From Nocardia abscessus (lineage in GTDB: Bacteria; Actinomycetota; Actinomycetes; Mycobacteriales; Mycobacteriaceae): 64,000 nucleotides of DNA. Both the position numbers and the translations under genes were made by a program. The notes below the pieces were generated by a model that made no database searches, was not told the DNA's origin, and saw only the letters and a program-made list of their open reading frames with translations. Where the stretch lies: positions 248,001 through 312,000 of the forward strand of contig NZ_JADLQO010000003.1 of the NCBI RefSeq assembly GCF_015477775.1, in the 5' to 3' direction. Below, piece after piece: positions 9,157 to 16,921 of this stretch. Numbering within the stretch: position 1 is the first letter of the stretch; every line of letters starts with the position of its first letter.

Positions 9157-10434
9157 ATGACTGACTTCGATTCGGTCGACTACTTCACCGATCCGGCGCT
9201 CGTTCCGGACCCACACCCGTATTTCGATCATCTGCGGGCGAAATGCCCCGTGACGCAAGAATCCCGGTACGGCGTGTACGCGGTGACGGGGTACGAAGAG
9301 TCGACAGCGGTGTTGAAGAACGCCGATGTGTTCTCCTCGGCGATCGCGGTCGGCGGGCCGTTTCCCCCGTTGCCCTTCGAGATCGAGGGTGAGGACATCA
9401 CCGAATTGATCGAGCGGCACCGTGATCGGTTGCCGATGTTCGAGCACATGGTGACGATGGATCCGCCGCAGCACACCTATGCGCGCTCGCTGCTGAATCG
9501 GTTGCTGACGCCGGCGCGACTGAAGGAGAACGAGGACTTCATGTGGCGGCTGGCCGATCGCCAGCTCGACGAGTTTCTGGAGCGTGGCCGGTGTGAGTTC
9601 CTCGCCGAGTACGCCAAGCCGTTCTCCTTGCTGGTGGTGGCCGACATGCTCGGTGTGCCGGAGGAGGACCACGAGCAGTTCCGCATCGCGCTCGGCGCCG
9701 AGCGCCCCGGGTCGAGGGTCGGCGCGATCGACAACGAAATCGTGTCGAGCAACCCGCTGGAGTGGCTGGACGAGAAATTCGGTTCCTATATCAGTGATCG
9801 GCGGCGTGAGCCGCGTGACGATGTGCTGACCTCGCTGGCGCTGGCGAAGTACCCGGACGGGTCGACCCCCGAGGTCATCGACGTCGTGCGCTCGGCCACC
9901 TTCTTGTTCGCGGCCGGGCAGGAGACCACGGCGAAGTTGCTGAGCGCGTCGTTGCGGATTCTCGGCGATCATCCCGAGGTGCAGGAGCGATTGCGGGCCG
10001 ACCGCAGCCTGATTCCGGTGTTCATCGAGGAGACGCTGCGGTTGGATTCGCCGGTGAAGAGCGGTTTCCGGTTGGCGAAGCGGGCGACGACGATCGGGGA
10101 CACCGATATTCCGGTGGGATCGACGGTGATGTTCTGCCCCGGTGCGGCCAATCGTGATCCGCGTCGTTTCGACGATCCGCACGAATTCCGTTTGGATCGC
10201 CCGAACTTCCGCGAGCACATGGCTTTCGGCCGCGGCGTGCATTCCTGCCCCGGCGGCCCGCTGGCGCGTGTCGAAGGCCGGGTCTCGATCGAACGCATCC
10301 TCGACCGCATGCTCGACATCTCGATCGATGCGCAGCGGCACGGTCCGGCGGGGCAGCGTGACTACACCTACGAACCCACCTTCATCCTGCGTGGGCTCAC
10401 CGAACTGCACATCACCTTCACTCCCGATCCCTGA
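9157..10434 (+). CDS. Cytochrome P450
   Basis: 425-residue soluble bacterial P450. Visible hallmarks are the I-helix AGQETT (oxygen activation), the K-helix ExxR in EETLR, and the haem loop FGRGVHSCPGG with Cys364 as thiolate ligand. It would hydroxylate a hydrophobic substrate using ferredoxin-delivered electrons; no ferredoxin or reductase gene is adjacent. The start MTDFDSV is preceded by AGGAG at 9144. The position just downstream of an mce operon and upstream of SDR, LLM and thioesterase genes suggests a role in degrading an imported lipid or steroid. The CYP family cannot be assigned by eye. Confidence 0.93.
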   Translation: MTDFDSVDYFTDPALVPDPHPYFDHLRAKCPVTQESRYGVYAVTGYEESTAVLKNADVFSSAIAVGGPFPPLPFEIEGEDITELIERHRDRLPMFEHMVTMDPPQHTYARSLLNRLLTPARLKENEDFMWRLADRQLDEFLERGRCEFLAEYAKPFSLLVVADMLGVPEEDHEQFRIALGAERPGSRVGAIDNEIVSSNPLEWLDEKFGSYISDRRREPRDDVLTSLALAKYPDGSTPEVIDVVRSATFLFAAGQETTAKLLSASLRILGDHPEVQERLRADRSLIPVFIEETLRLDSPVKSGFRLAKRATTIGDTDIPVGSTVMFCPGAANRDPRRFDDPHEFRLDRPNFREHMAFGRGVHSCPGGPLARVEGRVSIERILDRMLDISIDAQRHGPAGQRDYTYEPTFILRGLTELHITFTPDP

Positions 10435-10513
10435 GCGACCGGGCGCGAATTCCCCTCGCTCCGAGTCCATTCACGAGCAAGCCGTTTCGGCGAGACAACG
10501 AATAGAGGTAACC

Positions 10514-11350
10514 ATGACCGGACGGGTCGAAGGAAAGGTCGCGTTCATCACCGGCGCGGCGCGCGGCCAGGGCCGCAGCCACGCGGTGCGGCTGGCGCAG
10601 GAGGGCGCCGACATCATCGCCGTCGACGTCTGCAAGCAGCTGGACAATGTGCCCTTCCCGATGTCCACGCCCGAGGATCTGGCGACCACCGCCGATCTGG
10701 TCAAAGCCGAAGGCAGGCGCGTATTCACGGCCGAGGTGGACGTGCGCGACTACGCCGCGCTGAAGACCGCCGTGGACAGCGGCGTCGAGCAGCTCGGGCG
10801 GCTGGACGTCATCGTCGCGAACGCGGGCATCGGCAACGAGGGCGGGCAACTGCTCGACCTCGAGGAGAATCTGTGGGACGACATGATCGATGTCAACCTC
10901 GGCGGCGTGTGGAAGACCGTGAAAGCCGGCGCGCCGCATCTCATCGCCGGTGGACGCGGTGGTTCGATCGTGCTCACCAGCTCCGTCGGCGGGCTCAAGG
11001 CGTACCTGAACGTGGGGCACTACGTCGCCGCGAAGCACGGCGTCGTCGGTCTCATGCGGACCTTCGCCGTGGAACTCGGCCAGCACTCGATCCGGGTCAA
11101 CTCGGTGCACCCGACGCACGTGAACACGCCGATGGTGATGAACGAGGGCACCTACAAGCTGTTCCGTCCCGACCTGGAGAACCCGGGCCCGGCCGATCTC
11201 GAGCCGATCTGCCGGATGTTCCACACCCTGCCGATACCGTGGGTGGAGCCGGTCGACATCAGCAATGCGGTGCTCTACCTGGCCTCCGACGAATCCCGTT
11301 TCGTCACCGGTGTTCCGCTGCCGATCGACGCGGGCAGCATGCTCAAGTAA
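10514..11350 (+). CDS. SDR oxidoreductase of the mycofactocin-coupled type
   Basis: 278 residues. The Rossmann motif TGAARGQG is at the N-terminus, followed by NAG and the catalytic YVAAK. The GQGRSHA sequence and the insert after the second strand (AVDVCKQLDN...) match the carveol-dehydrogenase-like SDRs that hold NAD tightly and pass electrons to mycofactocin. Start is the ATG at 10514; an in-frame extension back to 10142 overlaps the P450. Together with the P450 it could oxidise the hydroxylated product. The mycofactocin assignment rests on family resemblance. Confidence 0.88.
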   Translation: MTGRVEGKVAFITGAARGQGRSHAVRLAQEGADIIAVDVCKQLDNVPFPMSTPEDLATTADLVKAEGRRVFTAEVDVRDYAALKTAVDSGVEQLGRLDVIVANAGIGNEGGQLLDLEENLWDDMIDVNLGGVWKTVKAGAPHLIAGGRGGSIVLTSSVGGLKAYLNVGHYVAAKHGVVGLMRTFAVELGQHSIRVNSVHPTHVNTPMVMNEGTYKLFRPDLENPGPADLEPICRMFHTLPIPWVEPVDISNAVLYLASDESRFVTGVPLPIDAGSMLK

Positions 11351-11391
11351 GCAGCGGCGGTATCGAACCGGATCCCGTGGGCGAGAACGCT

Positions 11392-12282
11392 ATGCGATAC
11401 GGCCTGTGTGTGCCCTGCCTCGGCGAGTTCGCCGAACCGCGTCAGGTCGCCGACCTGGCCCGGCGAGCCGAGGAGGCGGGGTGGGACGGCTTCTTCGTCT
11501 GGGACCACGTGGTGTTCCCCTACGGCGCCGTCGACCTCGCCGACCCGTGGGTGCTGCTCACGCTGGTCGCGGCCGCGACCGAACGCATCCGTCTCGGCCC
11601 GTTGGTGACTCCGGTCGCGCGCCGCCGCCCCGGCACGCTGGCGCGCCAGACGACCTCGGTGGACCGGCTCTCCGGCGGCCGCCTGGTGCTCGGCGCCGGA
11701 CTCGGCTTCACACTGGAAGCCGAATACGGCGCCTGGGGCGAACCGGCCGGGCCACGTGAGGTGGCCGAACGGCTCGACGAAGGGCTGGCCCTGCTCACCG
11801 AACTGTGGTCCGGCGAGAAGATCGACTTCCACGGCGCGCATCTGTCCGCTACCGACGTCACCTTTCGGCCGACCCCGGTGCAGCGCCCCCGCCCGCCGAT
11901 CTGGATCGGCTGCAACTGGCCCAACCGTCTGCCGCTGCGGCGCGCCGCCCGCTGGGACGGCGTCGCCCCGATGATCGTCGGCTCCGACGGAGCCTTCGGC
12001 CCGACCCCGGAGATCGTCACCGAACTGATCCGCGCCGTCACCGAATATCGCGAGGACGCAACTCCTTTCGACGTCGTCATCACCGGGCGCACGCCCGCAG
12101 ACCGGCCCGGCACGGCCTGTGCCACGGTCGAAGCCATCGCGGCGGCAGGCGCCACCTGGTGGCTGGAGGGCTTTCATCCCGGCCCGGGGGAGTACGCGCA
12201 GGCGCTGCGCCGGGTGACGGCGGGTCCGCCGCGCCACGGCAGGACCACTCGGCCGCGGCGCCGCGGAGAGGGAACGAGATGA
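11392..12282 (+). CDS. LLM-class flavin/F420-dependent oxidoreductase
   Basis: 296 residues of the luciferase-like TIM-barrel family. The N-terminus GLCVPCLGEFAEPRQVADLA, the segment WDHV, LGPLVTPVARRRPGTLARQT and DRLSGGRLVLGAGLGF are characteristic. Such proteins use F420 or FMN to reduce or oxygenate organic substrates; which cofactor is used is not certain. The start at 11392 gives a normal family length. It ends in an ATGA overlap with the thioesterase gene, so the two are co-translated. It probably belongs to the operon starting with the P450 gene. Confidence 0.88.
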   Translation: MRYGLCVPCLGEFAEPRQVADLARRAEEAGWDGFFVWDHVVFPYGAVDLADPWVLLTLVAAATERIRLGPLVTPVARRRPGTLARQTTSVDRLSGGRLVLGAGLGFTLEAEYGAWGEPAGPREVAERLDEGLALLTELWSGEKIDFHGAHLSATDVTFRPTPVQRPRPPIWIGCNWPNRLPLRRAARWDGVAPMIVGSDGAFGPTPEIVTELIRAVTEYREDATPFDVVITGRTPADRPGTACATVEAIAAAGATWWLEGFHPGPGEYAQALRRVTAGPPRHGRTTRPRRRGEGTR

Positions 12283-13205
12283 CGCATACCGAGCACGACC
12301 GGATCGGCTCGGGCGCCGACGCGATGAGCGCCACGGAGGAGACGTCCGCGCACGGCGAGTCCTCCGTGACGCGGATGCTCGAGATCTTCGATGTCGCTCC
12401 GGTCGGCGCGAACACCTTCATCGGCGCCAGTGACGGCGGATCGCGCAAGGTGGTCGACGGCACCCAACTGCTCGCCCAATCCGTCGTCGCGGTCGCGAAA
12501 CGACTGCCCGGCAAGTCGATTCGTTCGGCGCACGCCGTCTTCGTGCGGGTTGCGGATCCGGACGAGCCCGTGGAGTTCGTCGTCGACGTGACCCACGAGG
12601 GGCGTTCGATAGCCGCCGCGTCGGTGGCGGTGAATCAGCACGGGCGGCGCTGCGCTTCGGTCTCCGTGCTGGCCGACACGCCGGCAGCGGACGTCATCCG
12701 GCATCACGCGCCGCGCCCGCGGGTGGCCGGGCCTGCCGAGTCGATCGAAGCCGATATGCCGATGGCAGGTCGCGAGTTGCGCATCGTCGGCGTCGCCGAC
12801 GTGAACGATCCCGCGGAGGTCGGCCCGCCCGAGTTGTCCGCCTGGCTGCGCTACGAACCGATTCCGGTTCGCGACGATCTCGCCAAAGCCCTGCTCGCCC
12901 ACTTCACCGGTCACCTGTCGGTGTCGACGACCATGCGCGCGCACCTCGGAGTCGGCACCAGCCAGGCGCACCACACCATCTCCACGGCGGTCATGACCGT
13001 GACGGTGAGTTTCCACGAACCGGTCGGGTGGGACGGTTGGCTGCTGTATTTCCACGAGAGCACGCAGGTGGGCGCGGGCATGTCCTATGTCCGTGGTCAG
13101 GTGCACACCGAGGACGGTCGGCTGATCGCCTCGTTCACGCAGGAGGCGATGATCCGCCCGCCGCGCAGGGAACATTCCGCGATCCCCGCGAATTCGCGGC
13201 TCTAG
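12279..13205 (+). CDS. Acyl-CoA thioesterase II (TesB-like, double hotdog)
   Basis: 308 residues. Two hotdog halves can be followed: an N-terminal half with GGSRKVVDGTQLLAQSVVAVAK and a C-terminal half with LAHFTGHLSVSTTMRAH and SFHEPVGWDGWLLYFHES, ending in an element like GQVHTEDGRLIASFTQE, the usual TesB C-terminal strand pair. It would hydrolyse acyl-CoA thioesters. The start overlaps the LLM stop by four bases; a later in-frame ATG (MSATEETS) is an alternative. Confidence 0.88.
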   Translation: MTHTEHDRIGSGADAMSATEETSAHGESSVTRMLEIFDVAPVGANTFIGASDGGSRKVVDGTQLLAQSVVAVAKRLPGKSIRSAHAVFVRVADPDEPVEFVVDVTHEGRSIAAASVAVNQHGRRCASVSVLADTPAADVIRHHAPRPRVAGPAESIEADMPMAGRELRIVGVADVNDPAEVGPPELSAWLRYEPIPVRDDLAKALLAHFTGHLSVSTTMRAHLGVGTSQAHHTISTAVMTVTVSFHEPVGWDGWLLYFHESTQVGAGMSYVRGQVHTEDGRLIASFTQEAMIRPPRREHSAIPANSRL

Positions 13206-13234
13206 GACATCGGCAGTTGGGAAGGAGTCTTCGG

Positions 13235-13663
13235 ATGGGTGAACAGCGGGCAGCCGCAGGCGTCGAGGTCTCCGGCTTCGCGGCCAGACCCGACTATCGC
13301 GTCGACATCCACCGCCGCCGCAACCTCGTCACCGCCCGTCTCGGCGACCGGCTCGTCGCCGAGACGACCCGGCCCCTGCTCGTCGACGAACAGGACCACG
13401 GGCTCGTGTTCTATTTCCCGCGCGAAGACGTGCGCGTCGCGCTTCGGCGCGACGACGCGCGCGGCAGCCGATGCCCCTTCAAAGGGCAGGCGACCTACTG
13501 GCGTTTCGACGGCGACGGCGACGCGGCCGTGTGCTGGAGCTATGACAACCCGGTCGGCCAAGTGGCCCGTCTGCGTGGGCACGTCGCCTTCTATCAGGAC
13601 AGGGTGCAGGTCTGCGTCGGTGTGGCGACGCCTGCGGTGCTCGGTGTCCGCGCCGCGGTCTGA
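13235..13663 (+). CDS. DUF427 family protein
   Basis: 142 residues with a single DUF427 domain. Recognisable features are ARLGDRLVAETTRPLLVDEQ, the YFPREDVR segment and the WSYDNPV stretch near the end. The biochemical role of the family is not established. The start follows a GAAGGAG ribosome-binding site. It sits 29 bases after the thioesterase gene on the same strand, so it is probably the last gene of the P450-led operon. Confidence 0.85.
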   Translation: MGEQRAAAGVEVSGFAARPDYRVDIHRRRNLVTARLGDRLVAETTRPLLVDEQDHGLVFYFPREDVRVALRRDDARGSRCPFKGQATYWRFDGDGDAAVCWSYDNPVGQVARLRGHVAFYQDRVQVCVGVATPAVLGVRAAV

Positions 13664-13726
13664 GACGGCGGCTGCCGCACCGACGGCCTGCTCCTCGTCT
13701 GGCCCGCGATCCTTGCTGGAAACCAG

Positions 13727-13760
13727 ATTCTCCAATCTGAGAATTTTGCTTCTGAGAAGC
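13727..13760. promoter_or_regulatory. Tandem palindromic operators before the DapB-like gene
   Basis: ATTCTCCAATCTGAGAAT (13727-13744) is a 6-6-6 inverted repeat. It is followed by GCTTCT-G-AGAAGC (13748-13760), a second dyad with related half-sites. The second dyad covers the expected -35 region of the promoter whose -10 is at 13773, so binding there would block transcription. The first dyad has the same arms and spacing as the site at 15705. Confidence 0.6.
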
Positions 13761-13772
13761 GCTGCGGGCGCC

Positions 13773-13778
13773 TATGCT
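13773..13778 (+). promoter_or_regulatory. -10 element TATGCT of a probable leaderless promoter
   Basis: TATGCT fits the actinobacterial TANNNT -10 pattern. Six bases separate it from the GTG start of the DapB-like gene, so transcription would begin at or next to the start codon and give a leaderless mRNA. No Shine-Dalgarno sequence is seen, which is consistent. Confidence 0.5.
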
Positions 13779-13784
13779 GAGCGG

Positions 13785-14849
13785 GTGCCAAACACAGCTA
13801 CGTACAAGGTCGTCCAGTGGACGACCGGCAACGTCGGGAAGAGTTCGGTGCGGGCGATCGTGGCGAATCCCCTGCTCGAACTGGTCGGCTGCTACGCGTG
13901 GTCGCCGGACAAAGTGGGGCGCGATGTGGGCGAGCTGTGCGGTATCGAACCCCTGGGCGTCACCGCCACCGGCGACGTCGACGCGCTGCTGGCGCTGAAG
14001 CCGGACTGCGTGGTCTACAACCCGATGTGGATCGACGTGGACGAGCTGGTCCGCATCCTGTCGGCTGGTGTCGATGTCGTCGCGACCGCTTCGTTCATCA
14101 CCGGCCACAACCAGGGGGAGGGGCGCGAGCGGATCGCCGAGGCATGCCGCCGCGGCGGATCGACCATGTTCGGTTCCGGCATCAGCCCCGGGTACATCAA
14201 TCTGCTGGCCATCCTGTCGGCGAGCATCTGCGACCGGGTCGACAAGGTCACCGTCAACGAGGCCGCCGACACCACGTTCTACGACTCGCCGGAAACGGAG
14301 CAGCCGGTAGGGTTCGGCCGACCGATCGATGATCCCGGCCTGCCCGCGATGACCGCGCACGGCACCGGAGTGTTCGGCGAGGCCGTGCGGCTGATCGGCG
14401 ACGCGCTCGGTGTCGAACTCGACGAGGTGCGCTGCGACGCGGAATACGCGCAGACGACAGCCGATCTGGACCTCGGATCGTGGACCATACCGGCGGGATG
14501 CGTGGCCGGCGTGCATGCGACCTGGAGGGGGCTGATCGGAGACCGGACCCTTGTCGAGATCGACGTCCGCTGGCGCAAGGGGCATACGCTCGAGCCCGAT
14601 TGGAAGATCGATCAGGACGGGTGGGTCCTGCGGGTCGACGGGCGTCCGACGGTGCAGAACGTCGTCAGCTTCCTGCCGCCGCCGGATTTCCAGGCCGAGA
14701 CGATCGCCGATTTCATGACCCTCGGGCACATCATGACCGCGATGCCGGTCATCAACGCCATTCCCGTCGTCGTGGCCGCCGGCCCCGGCATCGTGACCTA
14801 CAACGACCTGCCGCTCACGCTGCCGCGCGGCGTGGCGCGGCAGGGCTGA
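13785..14849 (+). CDS. DapB-like NAD(P)-dependent dehydrogenase
   Basis: 354 residues. The N-terminal Rossmann region (VVQWTTGNVGKSSVRAI) resembles dihydrodipicolinate reductase N-domains and the diaminopentanoate-dehydrogenase-like proteins common in mycobacteria and nocardiae. The GTG start at 13785 directly follows a -10 hexamer, suggesting a leaderless transcript; the frame is open upstream but covers the DUF427 gene and the operators. Homologues often occur in lipid or steroid degradation neighbourhoods, but their substrate is not known to me. It converges on the thioesterase gene with a six-base gap. Confidence 0.85.
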   Translation: MPNTATYKVVQWTTGNVGKSSVRAIVANPLLELVGCYAWSPDKVGRDVGELCGIEPLGVTATGDVDALLALKPDCVVYNPMWIDVDELVRILSAGVDVVATASFITGHNQGEGRERIAEACRRGGSTMFGSGISPGYINLLAILSASICDRVDKVTVNEAADTTFYDSPETEQPVGFGRPIDDPGLPAMTAHGTGVFGEAVRLIGDALGVELDEVRCDAEYAQTTADLDLGSWTIPAGCVAGVHATWRGLIGDRTLVEIDVRWRKGHTLEPDWKIDQDGWVLRVDGRPTVQNVVSFLPPPDFQAETIADFMTLGHIMTAMPVINAIPVVVAAGPGIVTYNDLPLTLPRGVARQG

Positions 14850-14855
14850 GGCCGT

Positions 14856-15629
14856 TCATCCGCCGAATGTGCGGGCCGTCGCCAACGTGGTGAGCCGGTT
14901 GTCGTTGCCGCTGTCGCGGAGCTCGATCCGGCCGAGGCCCTCGTGCAGCCGGGCCTCCGCGACCACCGGTCCCACCCGCGCACCGAGCAGATAGCGCAGG
15001 CCGAGAAAACTGAGGGTGTCGCCGGGGGCGAGTGAGAGCACGGCCTCCTCGGCGGCCAAGGCGATCAAACCGCCGTTGACGGTGTCCGAGGCGTTCAGCC
15101 CCTCCATCGTTCGCGGCAGTACCACCGTTCCGGGGGCGACGCGCTCGCAGCGGGCCCGTTCGGCCAGCGGCATCGGCAGCCGCTCGGCGGTGGCAGGCAG
15201 CTCGACGCTCAGCCGCGGCGGCAGCTGCACGTCCGGATCCGGCGCCACCATGAAGGAAGCCGCCCCGAGGGCGATCGGTTCGGCGTCGACGCCGAACTCG
15301 AACTCGGCCACGAACACCGAGCGGCCCACCTTCACCGTTCGCCCGACGGCGCGGACCTCGCCCGTTCCGGGGGCGGGGCGGTAGAGGCCGACGTCGAGTT
15401 CCAGCGTGACCGGCACGCGCGGGCCCATCACGAGCGAGGCCGGGAGGCCCGACACTGTGTCCGCCCAGGTCGCGAGCACAGACGTGCGCAGCACGGTGGT
15501 GCCGGGGACGTGCATCTCGGGCGTGATCTCGGCGCGACCGTGCAGTTCCTCGCCCACCCGCCGGGTCGTGAAGCCCAGTTCACGCAGGATGCGCCCGCGT
15601 TCCTCCAGGCTGCTCGGCACGATCGTCAC
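14856..15629 (-). CDS. Hotdog-fold acyl-CoA thioesterase/dehydratase-like protein
   Basis: 257 residues, apparently with two hotdog-like halves: TVLRTSVLATWADTVSGLPAS in the first and SDTVNGGLIALAAEEAVLSL in the second, the latter with the PaaI/4HBT helix pattern. It probably acts on CoA thioesters. The start is GTG at 15629, with a strong AGGAGG nine bases upstream. The promoter carries the 18-base operator at 15705-15722. It is convergent with the DapB-like gene, and both have the same operator type, so they are probably controlled together. Confidence 0.75.
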   Translation of the reverse strand: MTIVPSSLEERGRILRELGFTTRRVGEELHGRAEITPEMHVPGTTVLRTSVLATWADTVSGLPASLVMGPRVPVTLELDVGLYRPAPGTGEVRAVGRTVKVGRSVFVAEFEFGVDAEPIALGAASFMVAPDPDVQLPPRLSVELPATAERLPMPLAERARCERVAPGTVVLPRTMEGLNASDTVNGGLIALAAEEAVLSLAPGDTLSFLGLRYLLGARVGPVVAEARLHEGLGRIELRDSGNDNRLTTLATARTFGG

Positions 15630-15704
15630 GGCTTCCTCCTGCTCGGCACCGGGGGGCCCGGGCTCATCTGCTGTGCCTCGGACGACCCTTCCATTGGTAA
15701 CTGC

Positions 15705-15727
15705 ATTCTCGAATACGAGAATGTCAA
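15705..15727 (-). promoter_or_regulatory. Operator filling the promoter spacer of the thioesterase gene
   Basis: On the minus strand a perfect -35 TTGACA (15722-15727) is followed immediately by an inverted repeat, read on the plus strand as ATTCTCGAATACGAGAAT (15705-15722). The repeat occupies the spacer up to the expected -10 position; the -10 itself is poor. Its arms and 6-base spacing match the site at 13727. Repressor control is inferred. Confidence 0.6.
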
Positions 15728-15798
15728 TTTCGAAGGTAGCGCGCCGTCAAGGGTCGAAGTCGTCCTCGGTGTGCGACACAGGGCAGCGGTGAGGCGTT

Positions 15799-16245
15799 TT
15801 ACCTGCCGGGTCCTGCCGGTTGGGCAGCGTCGTCCGACCCACGCGGAGCAGGACCGACGGCGAACACCGGGAATCTGTCCCCGCGAGGACACGCGTGGAA
15901 TCGCACACGGATCGGCGTGGCGGAGGATGGCGGCAGCTCGCCGTGGATCGTCGTGTACAACCACGGTCCCTCGTCGAGTTCGACGATGGCGATCGTGGAT
16001 CGCTTCGTCTCGGCGCGCGGGTTCGCCGAGCAGTGCAGCACCCGCCAGGAGACGACCGACCCCGCACCGGAGGACGGCACCCATTCCAGGTCCTCGGATC
16101 GGCAGGACGAACACGCGTCGAACAGCGGGGCCAGCAATCTGTCGCAGCACCCGCACCGCCGGATCATCAACGTCGTCTTCGCGCAGCCAGCGGGGTTGTC
16201 GCCGCAGGCTCGAGCGTGCTGGTGGTACGTGGAAGCCTGGTACAT
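15799..16245 (-). CDS. Zn-ribbon/OB-fold DUF35 protein
   Basis: 148 residues. The N-terminal half has a CxxC pair (RRCGCCDRLLAP) and a second pair (DACSSC), forming the rubredoxin-like zinc ribbon. An OB-fold follows with GAGSVVSWRVLH and the late strand region. DUF35 proteins usually partner a thiolase/SCP2 protein or a MaoC enzyme in acyl-CoA or steroid metabolism; no thiolase gene lies next to this one. The start is uncertain: the ATG at 16245 precedes a region that does not resemble family N-termini, and a later ATG (MIRRCGCC) would give about 122 residues. Confidence 0.75.
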   Translation of the reverse strand: MYQASTYHQHARACGDNPAGCAKTTLMIRRCGCCDRLLAPLFDACSSCRSEDLEWVPSSGAGSVVSWRVLHCSANPRAETKRSTIAIVELDEGPWLYTTIHGELPPSSATPIRVRFHACPRGDRFPVFAVGPAPRGSDDAAQPAGPGR

Positions 16246-16921
16246 GGAAGCCTCGGTGTGATCGTGTTGATGTAACCAACCACGTCAGCGTCTCGTGTAC
16301 GCACGCCGATCCGCGACGACCGATCGGCCGGGGGTATACCTATTTCTGCCGCCCCCCCGAATCCAGGAGGTTTCTCGACGCCCGCGATGACCAGCGCCTA
16401 ATCGAGCGCGAATTGTTCGCCGACCTGGGTGCGGGCTTCCCGCGAGGCGGCGACGGGACGGGGGAAATTGCCCTCCGCGGCGGTGCCGAGCGTCCGCCTG
16501 ACATGATCTGCTCGCCGGTCCACCGGGCTGCCGGTCGCTTTCGGAGCACTCCGCTGAGCGCAGCGGGCTCGGGAGGCCGTTCATGCCAGTGACGCGGGTG
16601 TCGCGTGCCGGGCGTGTATCTCCCCGGTTCGCTCCGCCGCAGGTCGCCGACCTCGTCGCCCAGGGACTCAGCAACAAGCGGATAGCCGCCGAATTGGTGA
16701 TCTCGCCGCGCACTGCCCAAGGCCACGTCGATCGCGGCCTGGGTGGCGGTGGATGCCGGTCGCGAATGAACAGCACCGCGGGTGCAGGTCGCACAGCCTG
16801 CTGCGGCGGGAACACGTGCACGCAGACTTTCGCGTCGACCTGCGCGATCGTCCGGCCCGAAGGGCTGCGGTTCCCTCGACAGGCGGGTCGAGTTCCTGGA
16901 GAGGGCGAGCGAACGCCGCGC
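16246..16921. other. 676-base region without an intact gene
   Basis: Apart from the LuxR-type fragment at 16640-16735, I see no convincing coding sequence on either strand. A good ribosome-binding sequence (AGGAGG at about 16363) is followed only by a four-codon reading frame. The composition and relic suggest decayed coding DNA. Confidence 0.5.
16640..16735 (+). pseudogene. Relic of a LuxR-type HTH regulator
   Basis: Thirty-two codons read as a near-complete GerE/LuxR DNA-binding helix-turn-helix: QVADLVAQGLSNKRIAAEL, then VISPRTAQGHVDR. In intact proteins this block is preceded by LTxRExEV and followed by xxKLGF; both are missing, and the flanking frame is not protein-like. It is therefore the remains of a regulator whose sensor part has been lost or scrambled. 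No start or ribosome-binding site would express it alone. Confidence 0.7.

Noticed and set aside
9060..9160. KstR or KstR2 operator before the P450
   Set aside because: The dyads do not contain the AAC-N2-GTT or CAAG-N2-CTTG half-sites known for those regulators.
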